A DNA stretch of 64,000 nucleotides from Methylomicrobium sp. wino1 (GTDB taxonomy: Bacteria; Pseudomonadota; Gammaproteobacteria; Methylococcales; Methylomonadaceae). The stretch lies in the NCBI RefSeq assembly GCF_003932755.1, contig NZ_CP024202.1, forward strand, positions 2,542,001 through 2,606,000, read 5' to 3'. The notes beneath the pieces are model-generated. The model searched no databases. It worked only from the letters and a program-made list of their open reading frames with translations, and had not been told where the DNA came from. Of the stretch, positions 1 through 8,509 are shown one piece after another; positions within the stretch are counted from its first letter, which is position 1; each line of letters begins with the position of its first letter. The position numbers were made by a program, and so were the translations under genes.

Positions 1-218
1 TCCCTTACCTTAACGTTGAATGGCAACTAATTGAACCCCTGCCGACATTAAGTACAAAGCTTCGAATGTCAATTAGGGGTCGATAACGGAAAAACGATTT
101 ATCGATAGCATTGCCGCGCAGATTGCGCAGGATTTGCAGTTTATTTCTTATACATCCATAAAAAAATGAATTATGGTAAAAAAACACTGCATAACCTGCA
201 CACCCTGCAGAGCAGTGA

Positions 219-650
219 TTAAATTATTTTTTCAACCCTATATTTTTTCCTCGTCCCGGAAGTGCCGGCGATTGTCAATCGATATCCGGATTCTATCCTG
301 TCGATGTATTTCATTAGAAATTTGCCCAGTCGCGGCCGATTAATGCCACTAGGGCTATCGGCCACATCAAATAGCGCCTGGGAAAGTGATTCGCACGAGG
401 TCATTGCATATTTGACCAGTTCGTTCACTGTCACCGATTCCGAACCGATCGCGGCGTGCCAACATTCCAGAACCCCCGCCAATTCAGATCGGATGGGGTC
501 GATGGTATCCCACCGGGATAGACCTGCGCATGGATCATCTAGACCAGCCCAAACAATTGTACCGCGTATCCAATCCGACCAGGCCTCAAACGATCCGAAT
601 GACGTTAAATTTTGTCGGGGACGTCCCGCGATATCGTCTATGAAAGTCAA
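219..650 (-). pseudogene. C-terminal fragment of a phage/ICE-type DNA primase-helicase
   Basis: The 143-residue reading frame resembles the extreme C-terminus of the large primase/helicase proteins found in prophages and integrative elements. The block GSFEAWSDWIRGTIVWAG followed by DDPCAGL and a later ECWHAAIG stretch is the part I recognise. The primase and helicase domains are absent: homology starts within about ten residues of the apparent start, and the DNA upstream on this strand is a dispersed repeat. I read it as the relic of an integrated element and not a working gene. The family is assigned by recall of the tail only, so the exact parent is uncertain. Confidence 0.5.
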
Positions 651-712
651 AAATTACCGTTTTGCAATCTTAGCCAATGAGGCCGCGATACCATTTTTTG
701 TCGCCCAACGTT

Positions 713-895
713 CCCGACTTCGAAATCGCGATCTGGGGATCGCTCCCACTGAGCATCCGCCCCTTGTGGGAGCGACGCCTTCGTCGCGATTTCGAAGCCA
801 CTGATGTTCAATATCCGCAGATTTATCAAACAGCACCGCTTCCAAGTATACGGCGACCTCTGTTTAGCAAGTTTACCGATACTTGTGTATAACGG
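713..895. repeat. REP/BIME-like palindrome joined to dispersed repeat F
   Basis: Positions 721-794 form an inverted pair: CGAAATCGCGA is answered by TCGCGATTTCG, and inside that CGCTCCCAC is answered by GTGGGAGCG. This is the classic REP doublet seen in gammaproteobacteria. From about 807 to 895 follows a second unit (repeat F) containing TATCCGCAG, TTTATCAAACAGCACCG and TATACACAAGTATCGG on the opposite strand. The same composite occurs in the other orientation at 43787-43940, and repeat F alone at 29738-29830. Confidence 0.8.
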
Positions 896-1137
896 CGAGA
901 GCTCCAGCTTCCTGTGACCGAAACAACCTCCGCACATTCTCAATCAACCCCGACTCGCTCGTTCAATCTTTCTTGATTGTCGGGAAGCTAGAGCTTCCCG
1001 AACAGGTTACCCAAGCTGGATCTTGGGTAACAGCATATTTTAGTTTTTGCGACTACGACTAGCCACTGCTCGGACACTTGGCTTCGGTAAGCTGAAGCAT
1101 CTTGCTAATCAGGACATTTTTTAAAAGAGGCCGGTTT

Positions 1138-1320
1138 ATGAATGCCGTCAAGAAACAACCTTCTGAAAAAAGCAGAATCATTTTGGCTTCATTAAAAGAA
1201 GCTGTTGCCAACGCGCTGGAGAAAAAACGGCGACTCGGCCAATATGCCGTGTTTTGGGAGGACGGCAAAGTCATTTGCAGGGGAGAAGATGCGCCACAAA
1301 TGGAACAAAAACGGGATTAG
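1138..1320 (+). CDS. small conserved-looking hypothetical protein
   Basis: A 60-residue protein starting at the ATG at 1138, preceded by AAAAGAGG. An in-frame TTG at 1102 would add twelve residues but lacks a ribosome site. The sequence is basic and helical at the start, then has a compact strand-rich motif, RRLGQYAVFWEDGKVICRGEDAP. I recall similar short proteins with LGQYAV..W.DGK as small unassigned genes near toxin-antitoxin and restriction loci, but I cannot give a function. It lies next to a restriction-modification relic, so it may belong to a former defence locus. No membrane segment or signal peptide. Confidence 0.55.
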   Translation: MNAVKKQPSEKSRIILASLKEAVANALEKKRRLGQYAVFWEDGKVICRGEDAPQMEQKRD

Positions 1321-1348
1321 TTTGTTTGTATCTTTTTTAACTTGATAA

Positions 1349-1419
1349 AACCACAGAGGACACAGAGAAACACAGAGTAGAATCAAAAAACCTCTGTGAA
1401 CTCTGCGCTCTCTGTGGTT
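1349..1419. repeat. palindromic CACAGAG-type dispersed repeat
   Basis: AACCACAGAG at 1349-1358 is answered by CTCTGTGGTT at 1410-1419, with further ACACAGAG and CTCTGTG copies between. This kind of repeat is scattered through many proteobacterial genomes. Here it directly abuts the truncated 5' side of the hsdS relic. Confidence 0.75.
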
Positions 1420-1743
1420 AAGGAAATAAACACTGACAATGCCGCCGGTCAACTTCCGATCAGGCCTGAGAAAACACGCGTGTACTCTGAATACCTCAAT
1501 AAATTGCTTTCAAGTAACGCTATAAAAAATCATCTAGAGTCAGAATCTCAAGGTGCAACGATGCCAAATTTGAATAAAACGATTATAGAGAATATCAGAA
1601 TACCAGTACCTACTGACACAGCACTTGATAAATTCTCAGCGATTAAAACTAAAATTATGGACACCAAAAAACTATTTCTTGATTTTGAGGATGAGTCTAT
1701 TTTTGAATCACTTAGCCAGAAAGCCTTTAAAGGCGAACTCTAA
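1420..1743 (+). pseudogene. hsdS: C-terminal remnant of type I restriction specificity subunit (HsdS)
   Basis: The frame carries the end of the second target-recognition half of an HsdS protein: YSEYLNKLLSSNAIKNHLES, then GATMPNLNKTIIENIRIPVP, a coiled segment, and the tail ESLSQKAFKGEL. The GAT..NLNK..I..I.IP.P block and the SLS.KAF.GEL ending are characteristic of the family. A working HsdS has about 400 residues; only about 100 remain and the 5' side is replaced by a palindromic repeat. No hsdM or hsdR is present. With the next two fragments it marks a type I restriction locus dismantled by mobile DNA. Confidence 0.8.
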
Positions 1744-1752
1744 GGAGGGAGT

Positions 1753-1903
1753 ATGATCGGCGAGATTCAGATTAATTCAGTAGCAACTTACCAATCACCC
1801 GCAACGCTTGGCGACCTTCGTCGCATCAACTTTATTTTTGGTGCCAATGGTACGAGTAAAACTGCCATCAGCTATGTAGTATTGGGATGCGATCTTTCAG
1901 GTC
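1753..1903 (+). pseudogene. N-terminal fragment of PrrC/RloC-type AAA ATPase
   Basis: It starts ten bases after the hsdS stop with a good ribosome site (AAGGAGGG). The product begins MIGEIQINSVATYQSPATL and continues to INFIFGANGTSKTAIS, which matches the N-terminus and Walker A region of the large ATPases encoded beside type I restriction systems (RloC/PrrC-like tRNA-cleaving proteins). In the Walker motif the usual GKS/T reads SKT. After about 45 residues the homology stops and the frame runs into IS66 sequence. The gene has lost nearly all of its length and cannot function. Confidence 0.6.
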
Positions 1904-2158
1904 GTGTCGTCTTATCATTTGCCGTTGACCAATAACGAAGCCGAGCGGGCCTTGCGGCACTGGGTGATTTTAAGACTCATCAGCTATGGCGCTCGCACCG
2001 AGCAAGGCTCTCGGGTATTTGCCATATTAATCAGTGTGATCGAAACCTGCCGCAAAAGACAACAATTCCCTTGGCTTTATTTGGCTGCCGTCATTGGCCA
2101 TCAGCGTACAGGACGCCCGGTTCCAAAATTGCCTTCGGTGGCCTGGGGGTCTGAATAG
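1904..2158 (+). pseudogene. C-terminal remnant of IS66-family transposase
   Basis: The frame contains LPLTNNEAERALRHWVILR, SYGARTEQGSRVFAILISV, ETCRKRQQFPWLYLAAVI and a proline-rich end. This is the conserved C-terminus of IS66-family DDE transposases: NNEAERALR carries the catalytic Glu region. The rest of the transposase and the other IS genes are missing. It is joined directly to the broken ATPase gene upstream, so insertion and later deletion probably destroyed that gene. At 2233-2284 an inverted pair CCCGATACT/AGTATCGGG lies just downstream. Confidence 0.85.
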
Positions 2159-2378
2159 TTTCGGTTATATTATTTATTAAAATGCGCCTTAACATGGGCG
2201 CTATCGTACGTTTTCTTACCTTTGGACTTTAGATCCCGATACTAGGGGCACAATAAAAATCTTGTCAAACAAATCAGTATCGGGTACGGTTTGTCAGAAG
2301 ATGGGTGGTTGGAAAGTGGCGTTATAATTCCTATCCATCTGACACTTTAATTTTGTTTGCTGAATAAGGAGAAACCGA

Positions 2379-2894
2379 ATGGGATACATGGACAGACTCT
2401 ATAGATCGGAGAATATCATAGGATATACGGGAGATCTTCAAAATAATCCAACTGTGTATTTTTTTTCACCATCGTCGGATGTGAACGGGCAGCCTAAAAC
2501 CAAACTAGTAGGACAAAACAATCAAATACTCTTTTTAAATGGTCACATCACCCAGGCACATGATATTGCGAATAACGTAGGAAGGGAAAAGGTTGTTGAA
2601 TCATGGTCATATAGCATTATGAATGCTGGACCTGAACATGATACCTCTGGCTTGATTAAGACGGGACAAAAAGCTTTACAAGAAGTGTTTCATCAAAATG
2701 AAGCAGATAACGGGTTTCAATATTATGATACACCTGATGGGTTTTCAGACTTTCATATCAGCCGAAATGTTTTCACGCAGGTTAGTCAGAATGACCAAGC
2801 AACTCTGAAAATTTTGGCTCTCTCAATTGCTAAATTTCCGCGGATCAAAGCAATGTATGGGGTTGTGGCTGACGATGAAATTTTTCAACCGTGA
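2379..2894 (+). CDS. hypothetical protein, unrecognised family
   Basis: A 171-residue soluble protein with no signal peptide, starting at an ATG preceded by AAGGAG. I do not recognise the family. Visible features are an aromatic, strand-rich first half (IIGYTGDLQNNPTVYFFSP, then LFLNGHITQAHDIANNVG), a polar middle and a mainly helical end. Its stop overlaps a GTG by one base, but the next gene probably starts later. Base composition looks more AT-rich than in the metabolic genes that follow, in keeping with the accessory debris upstream. A role in a lost mobile element is possible but unproven. Confidence 0.6.
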   Translation: MGYMDRLYRSENIIGYTGDLQNNPTVYFFSPSSDVNGQPKTKLVGQNNQILFLNGHITQAHDIANNVGREKVVESWSYSIMNAGPEHDTSGLIKTGQKALQEVFHQNEADNGFQYYDTPDGFSDFHISRNVFTQVSQNDQATLKILALSIAKFPRIKAMYGVVADDEIFQP

Positions 2895-2909
2895 GCCGAA
2901 GCCATGTAG

Positions 2910-2983
2910 GGTATGCACCGCATACCTTCTCGATGTTTGATTCAATCGCAATGCTTAAAAAGGTACGCAATGCGTACCCTGCT
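2910..2983. repeat. dispersed repeat E (GTAGGGTAYGC.GCRTACC type)
   Basis: TAGGGTATGCACCGCATACC near 2909-2928 and GGTACGCAATGCGTACCCT near 2962-2980 are arms of the repeat also present at 31317-31416 and 54604-54716. Here it overlaps the 5' end of the cyclase-family lipoprotein gene. Confidence 0.6.
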
Positions 2984-3769
2984 TGGCTGTTAGTTGCCGC
3001 ACTGACGGCATGTTCCCAACACTATGATCCGGCGGTTTTATCCAATGATCTCGATTGGATCGATCTGAGTTATAGCTTTGATGCTTCCACCTTGTATTGG
3101 CCCAACAATACTAAAGGATTTGAGCATTTCACCGAAGCGGAAGGTGAAACGGCGCTGGGTTATTATTATTCCTCCTACAGCATTTGCACTCCCGAGCATG
3201 GCGGCACTCATCTGGATGCGCCCATTCACTTTGCAAAAAATAAATCGACGCTCGATCAAATACCTTTGAGCCGCTTAACGGGCCATGCCGTCATGATCGA
3301 TGTTTCCCGAAAAGCCTTGGCCGACAGGGACTATCAGGTGAGTGTAGAAGATATCGAAAATTGGGAAAAAGAAAACGGTAGTATCCCGGATGATACCATC
3401 GTGCTTTTCAGGACGGGTTATGAACAATTTTACCCCAATCGTGAACAGTATTTCGGTACATCAAAAACCGGTCCGGAAGCGATACCCGAATTGCATTTCC
3501 CCGGAATTTCGCCGGCAACGGCTCAATGGTTGATCGAGAAACGTAGTATCAAGGCGTTAGGACTCGACACCCCAAGCTTGGATTACGGACAGTCTAAAGA
3601 ATTTAAAACCCATCGGATTTTACTGGGCCGAGATAAACCGGGATTCGAAAACCTTACCCATTTGGGCCGATTGCCGGCGAAGGGAATTTATATCGTGGCC
3701 TTACCCATGAAAATAGCAAAAGGGAGCGGCGGCCCGCTACGCATCATAGCAACCGTCTTCGCTGAATAA
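2951..3769 (+). CDS. cyclase-family (kynurenine formamidase-like) lipoprotein
   Basis: A member of the cyclase/kynurenine-formamidase fold (PF04199), metal-dependent hydrolases acting on amides or cyclic substrates. The metal-binding signature HGGTHLDAPIHF is clear, with DTPSLD and THRILL further on. The N-terminus has a lipoprotein signal ending LLVAALTACS, so the mature protein should be anchored to a membrane through its cysteine. I chose the ATG at 2951 (MLKKVRNAYPAW), which gives a normal short signal; a GTG at 2891 would add 20 residues with no signal-like character. The n-region of the signal is encoded by a dispersed repeat. The substrate cannot be told from the sequence. Confidence 0.75.
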   Translation: MLKKVRNAYPAWLLVAALTACSQHYDPAVLSNDLDWIDLSYSFDASTLYWPNNTKGFEHFTEAEGETALGYYYSSYSICTPEHGGTHLDAPIHFAKNKSTLDQIPLSRLTGHAVMIDVSRKALADRDYQVSVEDIENWEKENGSIPDDTIVLFRTGYEQFYPNREQYFGTSKTGPEAIPELHFPGISPATAQWLIEKRSIKALGLDTPSLDYGQSKEFKTHRILLGRDKPGFENLTHLGRLPAKGIYIVALPMKIAKGSGGPLRIIATVFAE

Positions 3770-3823
3770 ACAATCACAAGAAACGTAAATAGCGCAGGAG
3801 GGCGCAGGTTCGAGCGGTCAATC

Positions 3824-4117
3824 TACTCCCTTTATACTCAAAAAATGGTTAACTTTATGAAGGTATGGGGTGTGGCTAGCGAGGATGTCGGCAGCAGGGC
3901 AGATTTTTGCTCCTGCAAAATCTGCATTCACGCCATCCATGGCGTTCGAACGCTGCCGTCAAGCCTCCATGGATGGGTTCACCCAGCACCTAAATTCCAT
4001 AGTCCATTGGCTATGTTAACTATCTGGGATAATTTAGGTGCTGGGTGAACGGCGGTCCTCGATAGACGCATCCCATACCTTTTATCCTTAGACGGTTTTT
4101 CAATCAAAAGGGAGTAG
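3824..4117. repeat. dispersed repeat X with nested repeat Y
   Basis: The unit is bounded by CTACTCCCTTT on the left and AAAGGGAGTAG on the right. Inside lies a second palindromic unit (Y) at 3980-4046 with arms CACCCAGCACCTAAATT and AATTTAGGTGCTGGGTG. Comparison with the copy near 28.2 kb (176 bases in opposite orientation) shows that Y and a further block around 3902-3950 are extra insertions. This fills the gap between the cyclase gene and lysR. Confidence 0.85.
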
Positions 4118-4147
4118 CGCTGTAACGATAGCCGTCATTTGTATCGT

Positions 4148-5044
4148 CTAGCCTTGTGCTTTAGCAATGACCGATTCCGTTAAAATATCGGCCAAGCGCC
4201 TGACGCCGGGGCCCGCAAAGTCGGGGTTCGCCAGGATTAGGTAGAGCGGTACTTCTCGTGTATTACCATCTCTCAAAGGCAATGGCTTTAGAATCCCCGT
4301 TCGCAACTGTTCACGAATATGTTCTACGGGTAGCCAGGCAAAGCCATGCCCCATACTGACGGCTTGAATGGATGTGGCCACCTGGCTCACCGTCCAACGC
4401 TGATCAACCTCGACCGATACCGAGCGATTATCGCGCTTTGCGCCAGAATCCCGAATCACAACGTGCCGATGCGCGCGCAAGTCCCGATAACTCAACTCAC
4501 GGCCTAGTCGATGAAGGGGATGATCGGCATGAGCGACGGCCAGCAAGCGAATCCGCATCAACAGATTACCCAGAAAACCCGGGGGCAACTGCGGTGAAAT
4601 GGCCAAATCCACATGCCCGCTGAGCAGCGCATCCGAGGTTCCCCCCAATACCGACTCGATCAATTCGACTCGCGTCCCGGGGCTCTCCTGGCCAAAACGC
4701 GCCAGGCACGTCAATAACAGCTCGGAGGGAAACAGGATTTCAGCGACGAGAGTGATAACGGCTTCCCAGCCGGCCGAAAGTTTATGCGCCGCGCGCTCTA
4801 AATCGCCGGCTTCATTCACCAGAGCCAAGGCGCGCCGGTAGAGCATTTGTCCGGTCGGGGTGAGTATGGCTTTGCGCCCTTGAATCTCAAAGGCTTTAAC
4901 GCCCAGCAAGGATTCAATTTTTTGTACGGCGTAACTGACGGCCGATTGGCTTTTGCACAGTTTTTCGGCGGCTTGGGCGTAACCCCCGGCGTCCACGACT
5001 TCAATCAAAGACCGCCATTGTTCCAGTGTAATATGTGGATTCAT
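4148..5044 (-). CDS. LysR-family transcriptional regulator
   Basis: A 298-residue LysR-type regulator. The N-terminal winged helix-turn-helix spans roughly residues 5-62 (LEQWRSLIEVVDAGGYAQAAEKL, then SQSAVSYAVQKIESLLG), followed by the periplasmic-binding-like effector domain. The length is normal. It is divergent from the azoreductase gene with about 106 bases between the starts, the usual arrangement in which a LysR protein controls its neighbour and itself. The inducer is unknown; given the neighbour, quinones or electrophiles are plausible. The start is the ATG at 5044. Confidence 0.9.
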   Translation of the reverse strand: MNPHITLEQWRSLIEVVDAGGYAQAAEKLCKSQSAVSYAVQKIESLLGVKAFEIQGRKAILTPTGQMLYRRALALVNEAGDLERAAHKLSAGWEAVITLVAEILFPSELLLTCLARFGQESPGTRVELIESVLGGTSDALLSGHVDLAISPQLPPGFLGNLLMRIRLLAVAHADHPLHRLGRELSYRDLRAHRHVVIRDSGAKRDNRSVSVEVDQRWTVSQVATSIQAVSMGHGFAWLPVEHIREQLRTGILKPLPLRDGNTREVPLYLILANPDFAGPGVRRLADILTESVIAKAQG

Positions 5045-5150
5045 GATAACTTATCGAATAAATAGATGGATATAGGCTAATTATTATGCTTTTTTATCGT
5101 TTCAGTAAGGGGTTAAATAGCATCACATTCACTGAATAGAGGAAAAGACG

Positions 5151-5753
5151 ATGACAACCCTGTTGCAAATCAATTCAAGCATCTTTTCGAATGGCGGCCA
5201 GTCCAGCCAATTAGCCAACGCGTTTGTCGCTAAATGGCGGGTAAAGAACCCGGAAACAAAGGTGGTCGTGCGTGATTTGGCCAATGAACCATTGCCTCAC
5301 CTGGATGCGCAGCGGGTTTCGGCCTACTTCGCGCAGCCCGGTGCCCGGACGCCGGAACAGCAGTCTTTTGCCGACGAATCGGAGACACTGATCAACGAGA
5401 TCAAGCAGTCGGATGTCATCGTCATCGGTTTGCCGATGTACAATTTCGGTATTCCCTCGACGCTGAAAGCCTATTTTGACAGGATAGCCCGTGCCGGGTT
5501 GACTTTCCGTTATACCGAGAACGGCCCCGAAGGATTGCTGCCGGGTAAAAAAGTCTACTTTTTTGCGGCCAGAGGCGGGATGTATGCGGGAACGGCTCTG
5601 GATAGCCAAACGAATTATGTGCGCGATTTTCTCAATTTTCTGGGCATCACCGATATTGAATTTGTCTACGCGGAAGGGCTGAATATGGGTGAACAGGCCA
5701 AGGATCAGGCGCTGGCCGGAGCCCATCGACGGCTTGCAGAATTAGCCGCCTGA
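5151..5753 (+). CDS. azoR: FMN-dependent NADH-azoreductase / NAD(P)H:quinone reductase
   Basis: A flavodoxin-fold enzyme of 200 residues, normal for AzoR, which uses NADH and FMN to reduce quinones and azo compounds in the cytoplasm. Recognisable parts are the N-terminal strand with the phosphate loop (LLQINSSIFSNGGQSSQLA), the FMN-binding GLPMYNFGIPSTLKAYFD loop at about residues 94-112, and FFAARGG near residue 142. Start ATG is preceded by GAGGAAAAG. It is divergent from the LysR regulator, which probably controls it. The true physiological substrate is more likely quinone or another electrophile than an azo dye. Confidence 0.9.
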   Translation: MTTLLQINSSIFSNGGQSSQLANAFVAKWRVKNPETKVVVRDLANEPLPHLDAQRVSAYFAQPGARTPEQQSFADESETLINEIKQSDVIVIGLPMYNFGIPSTLKAYFDRIARAGLTFRYTENGPEGLLPGKKVYFFAARGGMYAGTALDSQTNYVRDFLNFLGITDIEFVYAEGLNMGEQAKDQALAGAHRRLAELAA

Positions 5754-5869
5754 ATCGCGAGCCGAAAACTTTAAGACTGTCTTCAACAAAAGTTAGACTC
5801 GGTATCGCCTTCCAATCTACGCCGGAAAATAACATTTTATGTTTATCCAACCCACCGAGGAGCTTCATT

Positions 5870-6436
5870 ATGAAACGCGTCACATTATTATCGTTAGCGG
5901 CGACTTTTTCGGCGGCGACCCTAGCCGCGCCCGAAACCTTCGTCATCGACGACAGCCATACCTTCCCCGGCTTTTCTTACAGTCATCTCGGGTATTCGAC
6001 CCAAATGAGCCGTTTCGACAAGACGTCCGGCAAAATCGTACTCGATCGCCAGACAAAAACAGGCTCAGTGGAAGTCACGGTCGATACGACCTCGGTCAAT
6101 ACCGGCTTCCCGTTATTCAACGAACACATCCAGGGTGAAGACTTTCTGGATACCGCCAAGCACCCCACAATGTCCTTCGCTTCCGACAAACTCCTATTCG
6201 AAGGTGATACGTTGGTGGCGGTGGATGGTACGTTGACGCTGAAAGGGATCGCCAAACCCGTGACGTTGACCGTAACATCGTTCCAGTGCATGCCGCACCC
6301 GATGTTGGAAAAAGACGCATGCGGCGCTAACGCTACCGCCGTCGTCAAGCGGTCCGACTTCAACATGGGCAAATACGCACCACAGGTAAGCGACGAGGTG
6401 ACCCTTACCATCCCGGTCGAAGCCGTCAAGGAATAA
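5870..6436 (+). CDS. YceI-family periplasmic protein
   Basis: A 188-residue YceI-like protein: a secreted lipocalin-type beta-barrel that binds isoprenoid-like ligands in characterised relatives. The signal peptide is MKRVTLLSLAATFSAATLAA. The mature part shows the family landmarks DDSHTFPGFSYSHLG, FDKTSGKIVLD, the GEDFLDTAKHPTMSF block and GTLTLKGIAKPVTLTV. Two cysteines (QCMPHP and DACGAN) could form a disulfide in the periplasm. A GAGGAG ribosome site precedes the ATG. It sits between azoR and a pirin gene on the same strand, which suggests a stress-related group, but the gaps are over 50 bases. Confidence 0.88.
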   Translation: MKRVTLLSLAATFSAATLAAPETFVIDDSHTFPGFSYSHLGYSTQMSRFDKTSGKIVLDRQTKTGSVEVTVDTTSVNTGFPLFNEHIQGEDFLDTAKHPTMSFASDKLLFEGDTLVAVDGTLTLKGIAKPVTLTVTSFQCMPHPMLEKDACGANATAVVKRSDFNMGKYAPQVSDEVTLTIPVEAVKE

Positions 6437-6491
6437 GCTTCGAATCATTCGACCGCTGTAAATCGGAGGTCGTTAACATGAGGAAACTGAC

Positions 6492-7349
6492 ATGAGCACA
6501 CGCACGCTTCAACAAATCATTCCAGCCATTGCGACTTCGGACGGCGGCGGCGTTAAACTGCGTCGTAGCCTTGGACAAAAGCAAGCACTACGGGTCGATC
6601 CTTTTTTGATGCTGGATGAATTTTCTTCCGAGCATGCCGACGACTACATCGCCGGTTTTCCGGATCACCCGCATCGCGGCTTCGAGACCGTTACTTATAT
6701 GCTGGAGGGTCACATGCTGCACCAGGACCATCTCGGCAATCGGGGCGATTTAAAAAGCGGCGGCGCGCAGTGGATGACCGCCGGCCGCGGCGTTATTCAT
6801 TCTGAAATGCCCCAACAAGAAAGCGGCCGCATGCGAGGCTTTCAACTTTGGGTCAACTTGCCTGCGAAGGAGAAAATGAAACCGGCCGGCTATCAGGATG
6901 TCCGGCCTGAAGAAATTCCGTTGCAAAAATTGCCGGGCGGGGGGCAAATCAAAATTATTGCGGGGATTGCCGATATCGCCGGCACTCCCATCGCCGGGCC
7001 GATTCAGGGAATAAGCACCGAGGTCTTGTTTTTGGATGTCAGGCTACCTGCGGGCGAAAATTTTAACCTCGCGATAACTAAAGGTCACAATGCCTTTGTT
7101 TATCCCTATGAGGGCACATTGGCGATAGGACCCGCGGCAAATAGACGTATCCTGGCATCGCACAGTGCCGGGGTTCTTTCCGATGGCGACCGGGTTGAAA
7201 TCTTGGCTGAAGAGCAAGCCGCGGCATTCTTGCTGTTGGCCGGCCGGCCGTTAGGAGAGCCGATCGCACAGTACGGGCCTTTCGTGATGAACACGCGAGA
7301 AGAAATCGAGCAGGCCATGGCCGACTATAGGAATGGGCAACTGGTATGA
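6492..7349 (+). CDS. pirin-family protein (probable quercetinase-like)
   Basis: A 285-residue pirin, a bicupin protein; bacterial members bind a metal and some act as quercetin dioxygenases or redox sensors. Metal-ligand landmarks in the N-terminal cupin are FPDHPHRGFETVTYML and HQDHLGNRGDL, followed by WMTAGRGVIHSEMP. The C-terminal cupin is seen around FVYPYEGTLAIG, and the end has GRPLGEPIAQYGPFVMNT, typical of the family. Length is normal. Start ATG at 6492 follows a weak GAGGAAA-like site. No neighbour fixes its role. Confidence 0.9.
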   Translation: MSTRTLQQIIPAIATSDGGGVKLRRSLGQKQALRVDPFLMLDEFSSEHADDYIAGFPDHPHRGFETVTYMLEGHMLHQDHLGNRGDLKSGGAQWMTAGRGVIHSEMPQQESGRMRGFQLWVNLPAKEKMKPAGYQDVRPEEIPLQKLPGGGQIKIIAGIADIAGTPIAGPIQGISTEVLFLDVRLPAGENFNLAITKGHNAFVYPYEGTLAIGPAANRRILASHSAGVLSDGDRVEILAEEQAAAFLLLAGRPLGEPIAQYGPFVMNTREEIEQAMADYRNGQLV

Positions 7350-7534
7350 GCGGTTGCCGTTGCCGCCCATCGTATCGTCCAACACCATATAACCGTTTGA
7401 TGGGAGTCGGATCCGCGCGATGAAAAAACGAACTCAATTCCACGGCCGGCTTGATTGTAAACCAGAGTCATGAAACGATTGCGCATGAATTCGGCAACCG
7501 AAGTCAAAATCCACTTTCTATATCATATTCGTCT

Positions 7535-8509
7535 ATGAAAACAGCCACGGCGGCGATGACCGCCAATAGCTCTACCCCCATCATTTCCGTGCGCGGCGTC
7601 AACAAGACCTATGCCGGCGGTTTCCAGGCGCTCAAAAAAATCGACCTGGACATCAAACGCGGCGAGATATTCGCCTTGCTCGGACCCAACGGTGCGGGCA
7701 AGACGACGTTGATTGGCCTCATCTGCGGCATCGTCAAGGCCACTTCCGGAACCATCATCGCCGACGGGCACGACATCATGCGAGACTACCGTGCGGCGAG
7801 GGCAACCATCGGTTTGGTGCCGCAGGAACTGCATACGGATGCGTTTGAATCGGTTTGGGCGACGGTTAAATTCAGCCGGGGACTGTTCGGCAAGGCGCCC
7901 GATGCAGCCTACTTGGAAAAAGTCCTGCGCGACCTGTCCTTGTGGGACAAGCGGAACGCAAAAATCATGACGCTCTCGGGCGGTATGAAACGCCGGGTTC
8001 TGATTGCCAAGGCGCTCGCGCATGAACCAACGATATTGTTTCTCGACGAGCCGAGCGCCGGCGTGGATGTGGAATTACGGCACGACATGTGGCGAATGGT
8101 TCGAACCCTTCGTGCGCAGGGTACTACGATCATTCTGACCACTCATTACATCGAGGAAGCCGAAGACATGGCAGACCGCATCGGAGTGATCAGCAAGGGT
8201 GAACTGATCGTCGTTGAAGACAAAGCGGTGCTCATGCGCAAGCTCGGCAAAAAGCAGCTCACCCTGACTTTGCGACGGCCGATGACCGGCATCCCGGCCG
8301 GATTGAGCGCTTGGCCGTTAGTGCTCTCCGACGATGGACATGTCCTGGTTTATAGCTTCGACGCCCAGGAAGAAGAAACCGGGATTGCCGAGCTGTTGCG
8401 CACGCTCGCCGAGCACGGCATCGAATTCAAAGATTTACGCTCCAGGGAGAGTTCACTGGAGGACATTTTCGTCAGCCTGGTACATCGGCCCAAAGGAACA
8501 CAGGAATGA
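7535..8509 (+). CDS. ABC exporter ATP-binding protein, YadG-like
   Basis: The ATPase of an ABC-2 type exporter. Walker A is [14 protein letters not shown], the signature is [15 protein letters not shown] and Walker B is [14 protein letters not shown], followed by [16 protein letters not shown]. The C-terminal extension of about 90 residues is typical of YadG-type proteins. The open frame extends back to 7451, but I prefer the ATG at 7535 (MKTATAAM); 7556 is also possible because no strong ribosome site marks either. It overlaps the permease gene by four bases (ATGA), so the two are translated together. The substrate is unknown. Confidence 0.9.
   Translation: MKTATAAMTANSSTPIISVRGVNKTYAGGFQALKKIDLDIKRGEIFALLGPNGAGKTTLIGLICGIVKATSGTIIADGHDIMRDYRAARATIGLVPQELHTDAFESVWATVKFSRGLFGKAPDAAYLEKVLRDLSLWDKRNAKIMTLSGGMKRRVLIAKALAHEPTILFLDEPSAGVDVELRHDMWRMVRTLRAQGTTIILTTHYIEEAEDMADRIGVISKGELIVVEDKAVLMRKLGKKQLTLTLRRPMTGIPAGLSAWPLVLSDDGHVLVYSFDAQEEETGIAELLRTLAEHGIEFKDLRSRESSLEDIFVSLVHRPKGTQE

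Noticed and set aside
262..804. Long open frame on the + strand (180 codons) opposite the primase fragment
   Set aside because: It is antisense to a recognisable protein tail and then crosses a dispersed repeat; no family features.
2233..2284. CCCGATACT / AGTATCGGG inverted pair as IS66 terminal repeat
   Set aside because: The pair is too close together and the spacing does not fit an IS end; it may just be a small hairpin.
5211..5726. 171-codon open frame antisense to azoR
   Set aside because: Shadow of a well-supported gene; no start signal or motif.
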